Assembly (NCBI GenBank): GCA_000381625.1
Contig: KB906767.1
Coordinates: forward strand, 6,409,672-6,473,671
DNA length: 64,000 nucleotides
Source of the DNA: Bryobacterales bacterium KBS 96
GTDB lineage: Bacteria > Acidobacteriota > Terriglobia > Bryobacterales > Bryobacteraceae
Reading direction: 5' to 3'
Position 1 is the first letter of the stretch. Every line of letters begins with the position of its first letter. Made by a program: the position numbers and the translations under genes. The notes beneath the pieces are model-generated. The model was not told the DNA's origin and searched no databases. It saw only the letters and a program-made list of their open reading frames with translations. This document shows positions 23,740 through 34,023 of the stretch, in pieces.

Positions 23740-24005
23740 GGGAAGGATGAGATGCGTTTGTCCGTTTCATTCGCCGCGGCATCAGTGCAACACTTAATGA
23801 ACGATAAGTCGGCTTTCGCCCGCATAACTTTCGTGATCGCGAACTCCCGAATGTGTTCCGCATGGCTATGTTGTCGCTCAACTTGCCTTCGCGGTCAGGT
23901 TTGCCGAAGAATCTGAAGCACTCGATATTACCTGTTGCTTTCCCGACAGAAACTGTGGCATCCTCCTGTTGGTAACCCAATGACCTTCACCCGGAACGAA
24001 GCCGC

Positions 24006-24353
24006 ATGAAACAGAAAAAGGATGTCCAGCAAGGAACGCTGGCCCTGATGGTCCTGAAGACCCTCGATGTGCTGGGACCGCTGCACGGGTATGGCATTGC
24101 ACGACGCATCGAGCAGATCAGCGGCGATCTGCTTTCAGTCAACCAGGGTACGCTTTATCCCGTCCTGCTGAAGTTGGAGCAGGAGGGCGCGATCGCTTCT
24201 GACTGGGGCCCCTCGGAAAACAACCGCCGGGCGCGCTTTTATCGGCTGACGCGCGCGGGACACAAATTGCTGGAAGCCGAAAGACGCGATTGGGAGCAGA
24301 CCGCGGCGATTATCGCGCGCTTCTTTGAAGTGAAAGCGCAGGATCTGGCATGA
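24006..24353 (+). CDS. PadR-family transcriptional regulator
   Basis: The 115-aa protein has the PadR winged helix: QGTLALMVLKTLDVLGPLHG, then GYGIARRIEQIS, and the recognition and wing region VNQGTLYPVLLKLEQEG followed by RRARFYRLTRAGHK. It stops inside the start of the ADOP permease gene (ATGA overlap at 24350-24353), the fixed arrangement for acidobacterial permeases of this type. It is expected to repress its own operon and respond to a hydrophobic or toxic small molecule. No operator was identified in the 266 bp upstream (23740-24005), which otherwise appears empty. Confidence 0.93.
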   Translation: MKQKKDVQQGTLALMVLKTLDVLGPLHGYGIARRIEQISGDLLSVNQGTLYPVLLKLEQEGAIASDWGPSENNRRARFYRLTRAGHKLLEAERRDWEQTAAIIARFFEVKAQDLA

Positions 24354-27001
24354 AATCCCTCAATCGGTTATTCACACGCGTTCTTAACTTCACGGCCAGG
24401 CGCCGCGGCGGCGAACGGCTCAGAGAAGAGATGGAATCGCATATAGCGATCCAGACTGAAGAGGGCATCCGCGCCGGCATGACTCCCGAAGAGGCCCACC
24501 GCCGCGCCCGCCTGAAGTTCGGAGCGGTGGAGGCGGTTCGGGAAGACTACCACGCCGAAGAGAGCCTGCCATTTGTGGACAACCTGCTGCTGGATATCCG
24601 TTATGCGCTACGGGTGCTTCGGAGATCTCCCGTGTTCACGGTTGTCGCCCTACTCACTTTAATGCTGGGGGTTGGAGCAAACATCGTCGTCTTCGGCGTG
24701 TTGAATGCAATCCTGCTGCAGCCTTTCGGTGTAAGCGAACCACAGAGCCTGTATCAGCTTCGCCATAAGCAGTGGATGAGCGGAAGACTACTGACTACGT
24801 CCTATCCCGCGTTTGAGGATTTTCGAAGGCGAAACACTACCTTCATCGGGATAGCCGGAGTCTACGGATATTCCCACGCGGCGCTGAGCTGGCGTAATGC
24901 GGTGAGGAATCTCCACGGTGATGAAGTCACCGGCAACTATTTCGATCTGTTGGGGGTGCAGCCGCAGATAGGGCGATTCTTTCACGCAGTGGACGAGCAT
25001 GGTCCGGATTCAGCGCCCTATGTGGTGTTGAGCGATGCTCTGTGGCGAAGCTCGTTTCAAGCTGATCGGGGCGTGATCGGGACGACTGTAGAGTTGAGCA
25101 AGCATCCGTTTACGGTCGTCGGCGTCGCGCCGGCAGAGTTTCATGGCATGGAGCGGTTTGTATGGCCCGACTACTGGATTCCCATGGTGAACGAGAGGCA
25201 GGTGGAGGAAGGGGATTACCTGCATAGCCGGACATCGATAGCGGTTACGGTGATTGGCCGGCTTAAGCCTGGTGTGACGCCGCGGCGGGCTACGGAAAAT
25301 CTGAACGCGATTGCGGCCGAGCTGGCGAAGGAGTATCCAACGACCGATGACGGTTTGCCGCTGCGGTTGATTCATCCGGGCCTCTGGGGTGACGAAGGCG
25401 ATGTCATTCGCGGATTCCTTTACAGCGTGACCGTGCTGGCTCTGCTGGTGCTGATGGCGGCCTGCGCGAACCTGGCAACTCTATTTGCGGCGCGCACGGC
25501 GGATCGCAGCCGGGAATTGGCGGTCCGCGTGGCTCTTGGATCGAGCCGGCGGCGGCTGGTGCGGCAACTGTTGACCGAGGCGGTGGCGGTGTCGCTGATG
25601 GGCGGAGCAGCGGGGCTGGTGGGCGCGGGCCTGCTGCTGGGGGCGCTGAACCGCTGGCCCCGCGCGGCGGAAGTGCACCTGGCCGCTAATGTGGATGCGC
25701 GTGTCTATCTGGCAGGCCTCTTATTGACACTGGGAAGCGCGCTGCTGTTTGGGATGGTTCCGGCGCGGCAGGCGTGGCAGAGCAGTCCCTTGCAGATGAT
25801 GAAGAGCGGGCCGGCGGATGCAATGCGCCTGCGCCGGTTTGCGCTGCGGGACCTGCTGTTGGGCGCGCAAATCGCAATCTGCACGCTGCTGGTGACGGCC
25901 TCGCTGGTGGCGATGCGCGGCATGGTGCGCGTGCTCCACGCCCCGCTGGGCATCCAGCCGCAGGGCGCAATGCTGGTCGATTTGGACCTGAGCCGGGTGG
26001 AACCGGCAGGCGGCGCGACCGTCGAGAAAAAGAAAGCGTTGATTGAGGCCGTGCAGAGCATCCCCGGTGTGACGGCGGTGGGCACGGTAAACCGCGCGCC
26101 CTTCACCGGCGGGATGCACGGGATTCCGATATTCCGGCCGGGAGCGACCGAATTCAAGCTGAACAATTCCGTGCTGGCGCCGTACGTGTTTACGATGTCC
26201 CCAGGCTACCTGGAGGCCGCCGGCTCCCGACTGCTGGGCGGGCGGGATGTCTCCTGGCATGACACTGCAAGGACGCCCCCAGTGGCGGTTGTGAACGAAA
26301 CCTTCGCACGGAAGATGTGGGGCGAAACGCCTGCGATCGGACAACACTTTATTGTGTGGGGCCACCTGACGGAAGTCGTGGGCGTGGCGGCCGACGGCAA
26401 ATACCACGATATGCAGGAGGCGCCGCAGCCCGTCGCATATCTGCCGTTATCGCAAAACGACCAGAACGAAACGGTGTTTGTGGTGCGGTCGCTGCGGACG
26501 CCGAGGGAGATGGCGGCGGCGCTCGAGCGCACACTGCGCGGCATCGAGCCGAACGCGCCAATGACAGTGCAGAGTTGGCCCGATGCGCTGCGGGGCGAAC
26601 TGTTACCGGCGCGGGCGGCGACCGTGGCGCTGGGCGTCATGGGCCTGCTGGCGGCGATGCTGGCGGTGACGGGGATCTTTGGAATGGCCGCGTACAGCGT
26701 AAGCCGGCGGATGAGAGAGCTGGGCATCCGGGTGGCGTTGGGAGCGCGGAGAGTGCAGGTAATGCGCGCGGCGGTGGGACGCCCCATGGTGCTGCTTGCA
26801 GTGGGATCGGCGGTAGGGCTTCTTTCGGGCGTCTTCGCCAGCCGCTTGCTGGGGCGGATTGTGTATCAGGCGAATCCGCGGGATCCCGTGGTCCTGGGCG
26901 GCGCGGTGCTGACGATGGCGCTCCTGGGCATAGCGGCGTCCGCCATCCCGGCGAGGCGAGCGCTCACCGTCGATCCATCCAAACTGATGCGGGAAGAGTG
27001 A
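24350..27001 (+). CDS. ADOP-type permease (duplicated MacB/FtsX-like)
   Basis: The 883-aa membrane protein has an N-terminal soluble segment with EEMESHIAIQTEEGIRAGM, typical of the ADOP (acidobacterial duplicated orphan permease) family. It then has DIRYALRVLRRSPVFTVVALL, the MacB periplasmic-domain entry. Transmembrane segments occur at about residues 100-125, 360-390, 410-435 and 450-470, and the second FtsX-type half is near 760-880 (VALGARRVQVMRAAVGRP). The family lacks its own ATPase, so an unlinked MacB-like ATPase may drive it, or it may act as an orphan. It is translationally coupled to the PadR regulator. Export of an antimicrobial, lipid or peptide is assumed from the family and not demonstrated. 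Confidence 0.9.
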   Translation: MKSLNRLFTRVLNFTARRRGGERLREEMESHIAIQTEEGIRAGMTPEEAHRRARLKFGAVEAVREDYHAEESLPFVDNLLLDIRYALRVLRRSPVFTVVALLTLMLGVGANIVVFGVLNAILLQPFGVSEPQSLYQLRHKQWMSGRLLTTSYPAFEDFRRRNTTFIGIAGVYGYSHAALSWRNAVRNLHGDEVTGNYFDLLGVQPQIGRFFHAVDEHGPDSAPYVVLSDALWRSSFQADRGVIGTTVELSKHPFTVVGVAPAEFHGMERFVWPDYWIPMVNERQVEEGDYLHSRTSIAVTVIGRLKPGVTPRRATENLNAIAAELAKEYPTTDDGLPLRLIHPGLWGDEGDVIRGFLYSVTVLALLVLMAACANLATLFAARTADRSRELAVRVALGSSRRRLVRQLLTEAVAVSLMGGAAGLVGAGLLLGALNRWPRAAEVHLAANVDARVYLAGLLLTLGSALLFGMVPARQAWQSSPLQMMKSGPADAMRLRRFALRDLLLGAQIAICTLLVTASLVAMRGMVRVLHAPLGIQPQGAMLVDLDLSRVEPAGGATVEKKKALIEAVQSIPGVTAVGTVNRAPFTGGMHGIPIFRPGATEFKLNNSVLAPYVFTMSPGYLEAAGSRLLGGRDVSWHDTARTPPVAVVNETFARKMWGETPAIGQHFIVWGHLTEVVGVAADGKYHDMQEAPQPVAYLPLSQNDQNETVFVVRSLRTPREMAAALERTLRGIEPNAPMTVQSWPDALRGELLPARAATVALGVMGLLAAMLAVTGIFGMAAYSVSRRMRELGIRVALGARRVQVMRAAVGRPMVLLAVGSAVGLLSGVFASRLLGRIVYQANPRDPVVLGGAVLTMALLGIAASAIPARRALTVDPSKLMREE

Positions 27002-27028
27002 GGCAGGCTGTGAAAGAACTTGCCCAAT

Positions 27029-27907
27029 TCACCGTTGGCCCTTCGCCTTTGCCTCAACCTCGCGCCACTCCGAGTCGCTCAACTCGATGCCTGCCGAGGC
27101 AACGTTTTGTTCGAGATGCGCGACGGACGAAGTACCCGGAATGGGGAGGATCGCCTTTGAACGGTGGAGAAGCCACGCAATGGAAAGCTGCGCGACGGAA
27201 ACTCCGTGCCGTTTTGCGGTCTCGCCGAGCGGGCCGTCCGGTTGCGCCAGTTTGCCCGCCGCCACCGGGAACCATGGTATGAATGCAAGCCCGTGCCGGT
27301 CGCAGTAGTTCAGCGTCTCTTCATGCTCGCGATCGCTGATGTTATAGCGGTTCTGCACGCTGACAATGCGTGCAACTTTGTTTGCCTGCTCGATCTCTTT
27401 GGGGTTCACTTCCGATAATCCGATATGGTGAATCTTGCCCGCGTCCTGCAGTTCCTTCAAAGCTCCAAGCGACTCCTCCACGGGCACTTTCGGATCGATT
27501 CGATGAAGCTGATACAGGTCGATTCGCTCCACGCGCAAGCGCCGCAGGCTCATCTCCACGCACTGCTTCAGGTACTCGGCGCGTCCGACGGGAATCCAGG
27601 CATTCGGCCCCTGGCGCGTCAGACCGCCCTTGGTTGCGATGACAAGATCGTTGGGATACGGGTGAAGTGTTTCGGCGATCAGGCGCTCGCTTACCTCGGG
27701 CCCATACGAATCCGCGGTATCGATGAAGTTAACTCCCAGTTCAATCGCCCGGCGAAGTACGTTGCGCGCCTCCGCAGGGTCTTTCGGCTCACCCCAGATG
27801 CCTTCGCCCGTTATGCGCATGGCGCCGAATCCAAGCCGATTCACCGTCAAATCGCCGCCGATTGTTAATGTCCCGCTGGCTTTCGCGTTGATTGTCGCTG
27901 TACTCAT
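27029..27907 (-). CDS. aldo/keto reductase
   Basis: The 292-aa NAD(P)H-dependent oxidoreductase has the AKR barrel features: GFGAMRITG, catalytic Asp and Tyr in FIDTADSYG, Lys in VIATKGG and His in LYQLHRIDP, then the cofactor-binding IPIPGTSS near the C-terminus. It resembles the AKR11/YdbC group that reduces small aldehydes and ketones. The start at 27907 was preferred because the upstream extension to 28063 is low-complexity and the family begins near this Met. It lies convergent to the ADOP gene and divergent from the RND efflux operon, with no obvious partner. Confidence 0.92.
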   Translation of the reverse strand: MSTATINAKASGTLTIGGDLTVNRLGFGAMRITGEGIWGEPKDPAEARNVLRRAIELGVNFIDTADSYGPEVSERLIAETLHPYPNDLVIATKGGLTRQGPNAWIPVGRAEYLKQCVEMSLRRLRVERIDLYQLHRIDPKVPVEESLGALKELQDAGKIHHIGLSEVNPKEIEQANKVARIVSVQNRYNISDREHEETLNYCDRHGLAFIPWFPVAAGKLAQPDGPLGETAKRHGVSVAQLSIAWLLHRSKAILPIPGTSSVAHLEQNVASAGIELSDSEWREVEAKAKGQR

Positions 27908-28079
27908 GCGGGTTCGATTCAACACGTCTAACGATTGTTTCGGGAATTGGGCGGAATGCCCGGGTCCACGTTTTAAGCTTTCTTTCAGCTTCCAGCGGCA
28001 TCCTGATAGTTGCGCCTGACCGGGAGTTCGGTCCGCGCGGCTTAACCATGCTCGTAAACTCAAATCGGGATTTCGATCT

Positions 28080-29567
28080 ATGTTTCATGTCACGAGCTTG
28101 AAGCGGTGGACAACATTCGCGCGGTTCTGGCCCGCTTTGCTGCTGGCGGCCGGTCTTCCCATACACGCGCAGGCGCCGCCCGCCGATATACCCGCCGATA
28201 TACAAGTAGGAGCGCCGACGCCTCCCGAAAAGCGTCAGCCGGGAAGACCGGCTCTATCAACTTCGTCCACTTCACAAAGCCCGCTGAATAACCGGCAGTT
28301 GGAGCAGCCGGCAACTCAGCCGAAGACGCGATCCGGCGGAAACGCGCTCGTGATCGATCTGAACGACGCCATTCAGCGTGCCCGGAAATACAGCCCGCAA
28401 CTCCTCACAGCGGAAACCACGGGCCAGCTGGCGCGCGAGGACCGGGTGCAGGCGAAAGCCGCGCTGCTTCCGGGCGTCAACTACCTCAATCAATTCATCT
28501 ACACCCAGCCGAACGGCACTCCATCCGGCGTGTTCGTTTCAAATGATGGGCCGCACGTTTATAACAGTTGGGCCGTGGTGCACGGTGACTTGTATGCGCC
28601 GGCGAAGATCGCCGATTATCGCGCCACCATCGCGGCGGAAGCGGCCGCGCGCGCGAGGACGGAAATTGCTTCCCGAGGTCTGGTTGCGACAGTGTACCAG
28701 GCCTATTACACGCTCGCCTCTTCGCAGAGAAAGCTCTTGAATGCACAGCAAGGCGTGCGCGAAGCTCAGGATTTCGTGGGCGTTACCCAGAAGCAGGAAC
28801 AGGGCGGGGAAGTGGCGCATTCGGATGTGATCAAGGCGGAAATTCAACTGGAGCAGCGCCGGCGCGATTCCCAGGAGGCTCAATTGGCTCTCGAGAAAAG
28901 CCGGGTCGATCTTGCAGTATTGTTGTTCCCCGACTTCCGCCAGGACTACTCGGTGGTCGATACCCTGGAAAGCAACCCGCCACTTCCCGCTTTCAGCGAC
29001 GTGGAACAGCTCGCCGAGAAAAAGAATCCCGATATCCGGGCTGCCGAGGCTACCGTTCGGCAGCAAACGTTCGGCGTCTCGTCGGCGCGCGCGTCGCTGC
29101 TACCGTCGCTGACTTTCGATTATTTCTTCGGGATTAACGCCAACCAGGTGGCGCTTTACGATCGTGAACACCACAATAATCTTGGTTCGTCCGCACAGGC
29201 ACAATTGAACATTCCGATCTGGACCTGGGGCGCGGCTCGCAGCAGGGTCCATCAAGCTAAATTGCGATTGCAGATGGCGAAGCTCGATCTTACGTTTACG
29301 CAGCGTCAGTTGCTGGCGAATTTGAACTCGTTTTATCGGGAAGCATCGGTTGCCCGTGACGAGGTTGGCTCGCTTCGCCATTCGCTCGACCTTTCGTCGC
29401 AGAGTCTGAAACTCACTCTGTTGCGCTATCAGGCCGGCGAATCGACGGTGCTCGAGGTCGTGGACGCGCAGACCACGCTGACACAAGCGCGTAACGCGTT
29501 TGACGATGGGCTGGTTCGATACCAGCTTGCTCTGGCGAATTTGCAGACGTTGACAGGAGTGTTTTAA
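28080..29567 (+). CDS. TolC-family outer-membrane efflux channel
   Basis: The 495-aa protein has an N-terminal leader (PALLLAAGLPIHAQA), a Pro-rich linker (residues 35-85), and two OEP repeats of long helices and beta segments: DLNDAIQRARKYSPQLL at about 98 and a mirrored half at about 320 (DVEQLAEKKNPDIRAAEA), with a C-terminal ALANLQTLTG. It forms the outer-membrane exit duct of the RND pump encoded by the next two genes. It stops 2 nt before the adaptor start, so the three genes are one operon. The Pro-rich linker is longer than in E. coli TolC. Confidence 0.92.
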   Translation: MFHVTSLKRWTTFARFWPALLLAAGLPIHAQAPPADIPADIQVGAPTPPEKRQPGRPALSTSSTSQSPLNNRQLEQPATQPKTRSGGNALVIDLNDAIQRARKYSPQLLTAETTGQLAREDRVQAKAALLPGVNYLNQFIYTQPNGTPSGVFVSNDGPHVYNSWAVVHGDLYAPAKIADYRATIAAEAAARARTEIASRGLVATVYQAYYTLASSQRKLLNAQQGVREAQDFVGVTQKQEQGGEVAHSDVIKAEIQLEQRRRDSQEAQLALEKSRVDLAVLLFPDFRQDYSVVDTLESNPPLPAFSDVEQLAEKKNPDIRAAEATVRQQTFGVSSARASLLPSLTFDYFFGINANQVALYDREHHNNLGSSAQAQLNIPIWTWGAARSRVHQAKLRLQMAKLDLTFTQRQLLANLNSFYREASVARDEVGSLRHSLDLSSQSLKLTLLRYQAGESTVLEVVDAQTTLTQARNAFDDGLVRYQLALANLQTLTGVF

Positions 29568-29569
29568 GA

Positions 29570-30898
29570 ATGGATAGCAAGACGTCAGATCGGCAAGAGC
29601 AGTTCCGGCCTCCAATGGGGGCGGCGATGACGCAATTGCGGCGCGTCGCTTCCCTGTCGCTCGTGGCGTGCTTTATCCTTCTCGCCGCCTGCGGAACGAG
29701 CGCGGATCGAGGTGAAAAGCAAGCCGTTGCTCCCGTGCAGGTTGCTTCGGCAACGCGGGCGTCCATTCAGAACGTCATCACGGTCGACGGAGTGCTATAT
29801 CCGTTGAATCAGTCGACAATTACGCCGAAGGTGAGTGCTCCCGTCAAGCAATTCTTTGTTCATCGCGGAGATCATGTCCACGAGGGACAGTTACTTGCCA
29901 CGCTCGAGAATCGCGACCTCGCGGCTGCGGCGCTGGAAAGCAAGGGAATGTACGATCAGGCACGGGCGAATTACCAGGCCACTACGGAAGCCTCCCTTCC
30001 CGAAGAGCTGACAAAATCGAAACAGGACGTGCAAGCGACTAAACAGGCTGTCGATGCCGCTGAGCGCCAGCTAGAAAGCCGCCAAGCTCTTTTCAAACAG
30101 GGCGCTCTGGCGCGAAAAATGGTCGAGGACGCACAGGTAACGGCGGCCCAGGCGCGCAGCCAGTATGAAACGGCGCTCGAACACCTGAACGCTCTTCAGA
30201 ACGTCGGAAGACAGCAGCAGGTCAAGGCCGCGCAGGCACAGGTCGAGTCGGCGCGCGCTCACTATCAAGGCGCCGAGGCGCAACTCAGCTATACCGAAAT
30301 CCGCAGCCCTATTTCGGGCGTCATTGCGGACCGTCCGCTGTACGCGGGAGAAATGGCAAGCGCCGGTTCACCGCTCCTGACTGTCATGGATATCTCCAAG
30401 GTGGTCGCGCGCGCCAACGTGCCGCAGAACCAGGCGTCGAATTTGACCGCCGGCGATGCCGCAACCATCACCTTGCCGAACGGGACCGGCGACAGCGTGG
30501 GAAAAGTGATCGTCGTTAGTCCGGCAGCCGATCCGAACAGCACTACAGTGCAGGTATGGGTGGAAATTCCGAATCCCGGCGGCAAGCTGAAACCCGGCAC
30601 ATCGGTTCGCGCTTCCATCGTGGCGGGTACGCTAAAGGACGCGTTGCTGATCCCAACGTCCGCGCTTCTCTCATCGGATGAAGGCGGCGAGTCGGTGTTC
30701 GTCGTCGGTGCGGATTCCGTGGCTCACGAACGCAAAATTGAGACAGGCATTCGCCAGGGGGACCAGGTGCAAATTCTCAAAGGCCTATCGTCTGGCGATC
30801 GCGTCGTGACAACCGGCGGACTAGGACTTGAAGACGGCGCCAAGGTACAGGTCCAACAAGCGGAAGCCACCAGCGGGGAGAGCGCTGCGGAGAAATGA
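29570..30898 (+). CDS. RND efflux periplasmic adaptor (MFP) lipoprotein
   Basis: The 442-aa adaptor has a lipoprotein signal with lipobox LLAAC (Cys41). A lipoyl/barrel-sandwich half appears at about 80-110 (VKQFFVHRGDHVHEGQLLATLEN) and a long coiled-coil hairpin at about 120-240. The second lipoyl half is at about 240-265 (LSYTEIRSPISGVIADR), followed by beta-barrel and membrane-proximal domains. It bridges the inner-membrane pump and TolC. Starting at the Met at residue 20 (29627) gives a more standard leader and may be the true start. It overlaps the pump gene by 4 nt (ATGA). Confidence 0.92.
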   Translation: MDSKTSDRQEQFRPPMGAAMTQLRRVASLSLVACFILLAACGTSADRGEKQAVAPVQVASATRASIQNVITVDGVLYPLNQSTITPKVSAPVKQFFVHRGDHVHEGQLLATLENRDLAAAALESKGMYDQARANYQATTEASLPEELTKSKQDVQATKQAVDAAERQLESRQALFKQGALARKMVEDAQVTAAQARSQYETALEHLNALQNVGRQQQVKAAQAQVESARAHYQGAEAQLSYTEIRSPISGVIADRPLYAGEMASAGSPLLTVMDISKVVARANVPQNQASNLTAGDAATITLPNGTGDSVGKVIVVSPAADPNSTTVQVWVEIPNPGGKLKPGTSVRASIVAGTLKDALLIPTSALLSSDEGGESVFVVGADSVAHERKIETGIRQGDQVQILKGLSSGDRVVTTGGLGLEDGAKVQVQQAEATSGESAAEK

Positions 30899-33800
30899 AC
30901 GTGCTCCCGCAAAACGCGCAATCGGCCGGCGGCTCCGGCGCTGAACATTGGACCACGCGCCGCGCTAAACCGATTATCTTCGTCGTTCTCACACTTGTGG
31001 CGGTAGGAGTCTATCTCGCGGCCTCGATTCCCATCTCGGTTTTTCCGACCACCGATTTCCCGCGCATCGTCGTCGCCGTGGATAACGGCGTCGCTCCGAT
31101 CGATCAGATGCTGGTGAATGTCACACGGCCGATCGAAGAAGCCGTAAACACGGTGCAGGGTTTGGATCGCGTGCGATCCATCACCAGCCGGGGATCGGCC
31201 GAGGTCGATTTATTTTTCTCCTGGAATATCGACATGTTCCAGTCCCTTCAGCGCGTCAATGCCGCGATCGCAAGCGTCCAGCCGATCTTGCCGCCAACGG
31301 CGCGAATCACGACGAACCGCCTGACCTTCGCCGCTTTTCCCATCATGGGGTACAGCTTGACCTCCGATTCAACGCCACAGACGGCTCTATGGCAACTTGC
31401 GACTTACACCATCAAGCCGCGCCTGAATCGCTTGACCGGCGTATCAAATGTCGTGATACAGGGCGGCCAGCGGCCTGAATTTGAAGTGCAGCCCGACCCG
31501 TCCAAGTTAGTCGAAACATCGGTCAGCATTCCAAACATCCTTGACGCAATCGCCCGAGGCAATCTCATCGATTCACCGGGCCTTTTTGAGAACAACCATC
31601 AACTCGTGCTCAGCCTGGTCAGCGGGCAAGTCCACAACATCGACGATATCTCGAACATCGTTGTTAAAACCACGCCGGCGGGCGCTCCCCTTCGCATAGG
31701 CGATCTTGCCTCGGTTTCGCACTCTGTCGAACCTGTGTATACGGTTGTGACGGCTAACGGGAAGCCAGCTGTTTTGTTGAACCTCTATCGACAGCCAACC
31801 AGTAATACCGTCCAGGTGGCGAACGAGCTTCACAATGAAATCCAGAGCATCCGGAAAACGCTGCCGCGCGGCGTCGTCCTTGAACCTTTCTACGATCAAT
31901 CGGAGATCGTGAATGAGTCCATCAAGAGTGTTCGCGATGCCATCCTCATCGGCCTGATTTTGGCCTCGCTGATTATGGTGCTTTTCCTGCGCGACTGGGG
32001 CACCTCCGTGGTCGCGGGCCTGGTGATTCCCGCGACCCTGGCAATTACCTTCATTGCCCTGCGAGCCATTGGCCAAAGCTTCAATCTGATGACGCTCGGC
32101 GGCCTCGCCGCGGCTGTTGGCCTGGTTATCGACGACGCGATCGTTGTCGTGGAAAACGTGGTGATGCACCGCGACGCCGGGCAGTCGCGCTCGGACGCAA
32201 TTCGGAACGCGCTCAATGAACTGCGTGTTCCTCTCATCGGTTCCACCGTAACTCCGATCGTCGTCTTCCTTCCCCTGATCTCGATCACCGGCGTCACCGG
32301 CACGTTCTTTCGCGCGCTGGCCGTTACGGTCGGCGTCGCCTTGCTAACATCTCTGGCCCTCGCGCTCACCTGGACGCCAACACTGAGCCATTACCTGATC
32401 CGCAACAGAAAGGGAGAGCGCCGCTCTGAACATGCGAGCGTACCGCCGCGCCTGATGAGGATCTACGAGCGAGTTCTACGCGCAACGCTCGAACACAAAT
32501 TGCTGGTAGGCGGACTTGCGCTCGTCCTGATTGCCGGCTCTTACATTTGCTACCGAAACCTGGGCACGGACTTACTTCCCAGCATGGATGAAGGTGGGTT
32601 TGTGCTGGATTACGTGATGCCGGCGGGGTCTGCTTTACAAGATACGAATCGCGTGCTATCGCGGGTGGAATCCATCCTCAGAGCAATTCCCGAAGTGCAG
32701 AGTACATCGCGCCGCACCGGCATGCAATTGGGGCTAGCCGCCGTTACGGAAGCAAATACCGGCGACATCTCAGTCAAATTGAAGAACAAGCGCAGCCGCG
32801 GCATTGATGAAATCATTGCGGAGGCGCGTGAAAAGGTCAATAAACAGGAACCGCTGCTCGATATCGAGTTCACGCAGACGCTCCAGGACATGATTGGCGA
32901 CCTGACGAGCGCACCGCAGCCGATTGCCATCAATCTGTTTTCTCAAGATCCTGGGCTGCTCCGGACGTGGGCTCCCAAAGTGGCCGATGCGATCAAGAAG
33001 ATTTCCGGTGTGGTGGATGTCATGAACGGCATCGATAACACCATCAGCGGCCCGGCGACCGTCTTTCAAGTGAATCCCGCGGTCACGGCGCGAGCGGGCT
33101 TCACTCCCCAGGAAGTGGAGTTGGACGCCAGCGCAATCATGCAAGGTGAGCCGGCTCCGCCGCCCGTCGTTCTGAACGATCGCGCCTACACGATTCGTGT
33201 GCGCTTTCCCGAAAGCACGCGCGCCTCGGTCGCGAGCATCGCGAACACTCTTCTTGTCAGTTCCACAGGCAGGACCGCCACACTGGGATCGCTCACCTCA
33301 ATGGTGAATCTCCCCGGCCAAACAGAGATTCAGCGGGATAATTTGCAACGCGATGTTACCGTCACGGCCCGGCTCGAAGGGCTCGATTTAGGCAGCGGAA
33401 TTGCCGCTGTACAAAACGCGATCGCGGCACTGCATCTTCCGCCCGGTATTCGTATTGAATACGGCGGAGGATATCGAGAGCAGCAACAATCGTTTCACGA
33501 ACTTGTTTTTGTTTTGCTGCTAGCGATCGTGCTGGTCTTCATCGTTCTTCTTTTCGAGTTCGGCAGCTTCGCGGCTCCCGTTGCCGTCCTTTCGTCGGCA
33601 TTGCTCTCGACGGCAGGTGTGTTTTTGGCCCTTCTCATCACCAACACGACATTCAATATTTCGTCGTTCATGGGTCTCATTATGGTCATCGGTATCGTCG
33701 CCAAAAACGGCATTCTGCTGCTGGACGCCGACCATAAATTCCGCGCCGAAGGAATGACGCCGGAACAGAGTATGATTCAAGCCGGCGAGCGCCGCTTACG

Positions 33801-34023
33801 ACCCATCATAATGACGGCCCTCGCGGCAGTGGCCGGCATGCTGCCGCTTGCGTTCGCCTGGGGAGCCGGATCGCAGATGCTACAGCCGCTGGCCATCTCC
33901 GTCATCGGCGGGCTGCTCGCATCCATGGCGCTTTCATTGGTAATCACGCCGGCCATTCACTACTACCTGAGCGACCGCAAGCCTGGGGTGGTCAATGTTC
34001 CAGTAATCGAGCACGTTTCGTGA
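30895..34023 (+). CDS. RND-family inner-membrane efflux pump
   Basis: The 1042-aa proton antiporter has two six-helix halves, each with a large periplasmic loop. The start shows TRRAKPIIFVVLTLVAVGVYLAA and the PTTDFPRIVV entry, and proton-relay acids are in the fourth helix (GLVIDDAIVVVENV). The pore loop PAGSALQDTNRVLSRVE and the segment EVQSTSRRTGMQ look more like the heavy-metal/CzcA branch than AcrB, but I cannot name the substrate. It is the last gene of the operon. The 254 bp after it (34024-34277) carry no gene; a hairpin at 34247-34269 (8-bp arms, GATGGAAC/GTTCCATC) lies just before tRNA-Glu. Confidence 0.93.
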   Translation: MNVLPQNAQSAGGSGAEHWTTRRAKPIIFVVLTLVAVGVYLAASIPISVFPTTDFPRIVVAVDNGVAPIDQMLVNVTRPIEEAVNTVQGLDRVRSITSRGSAEVDLFFSWNIDMFQSLQRVNAAIASVQPILPPTARITTNRLTFAAFPIMGYSLTSDSTPQTALWQLATYTIKPRLNRLTGVSNVVIQGGQRPEFEVQPDPSKLVETSVSIPNILDAIARGNLIDSPGLFENNHQLVLSLVSGQVHNIDDISNIVVKTTPAGAPLRIGDLASVSHSVEPVYTVVTANGKPAVLLNLYRQPTSNTVQVANELHNEIQSIRKTLPRGVVLEPFYDQSEIVNESIKSVRDAILIGLILASLIMVLFLRDWGTSVVAGLVIPATLAITFIALRAIGQSFNLMTLGGLAAAVGLVIDDAIVVVENVVMHRDAGQSRSDAIRNALNELRVPLIGSTVTPIVVFLPLISITGVTGTFFRALAVTVGVALLTSLALALTWTPTLSHYLIRNRKGERRSEHASVPPRLMRIYERVLRATLEHKLLVGGLALVLIAGSYICYRNLGTDLLPSMDEGGFVLDYVMPAGSALQDTNRVLSRVESILRAIPEVQSTSRRTGMQLGLAAVTEANTGDISVKLKNKRSRGIDEIIAEAREKVNKQEPLLDIEFTQTLQDMIGDLTSAPQPIAINLFSQDPGLLRTWAPKVADAIKKISGVVDVMNGIDNTISGPATVFQVNPAVTARAGFTPQEVELDASAIMQGEPAPPPVVLNDRAYTIRVRFPESTRASVASIANTLLVSSTGRTATLGSLTSMVNLPGQTEIQRDNLQRDVTVTARLEGLDLGSGIAAVQNAIAALHLPPGIRIEYGGGYREQQQSFHELVFVLLLAIVLVFIVLLFEFGSFAAPVAVLSSALLSTAGVFLALLITNTTFNISSFMGLIMVIGIVAKNGILLLDADHKFRAEGMTPEQSMIQAGERRLRPIIMTALAAVAGMLPLAFAWGAGSQMLQPLAISVIGGLLASMALSLVITPAIHYYLSDRKPGVVNVPVIEHVS

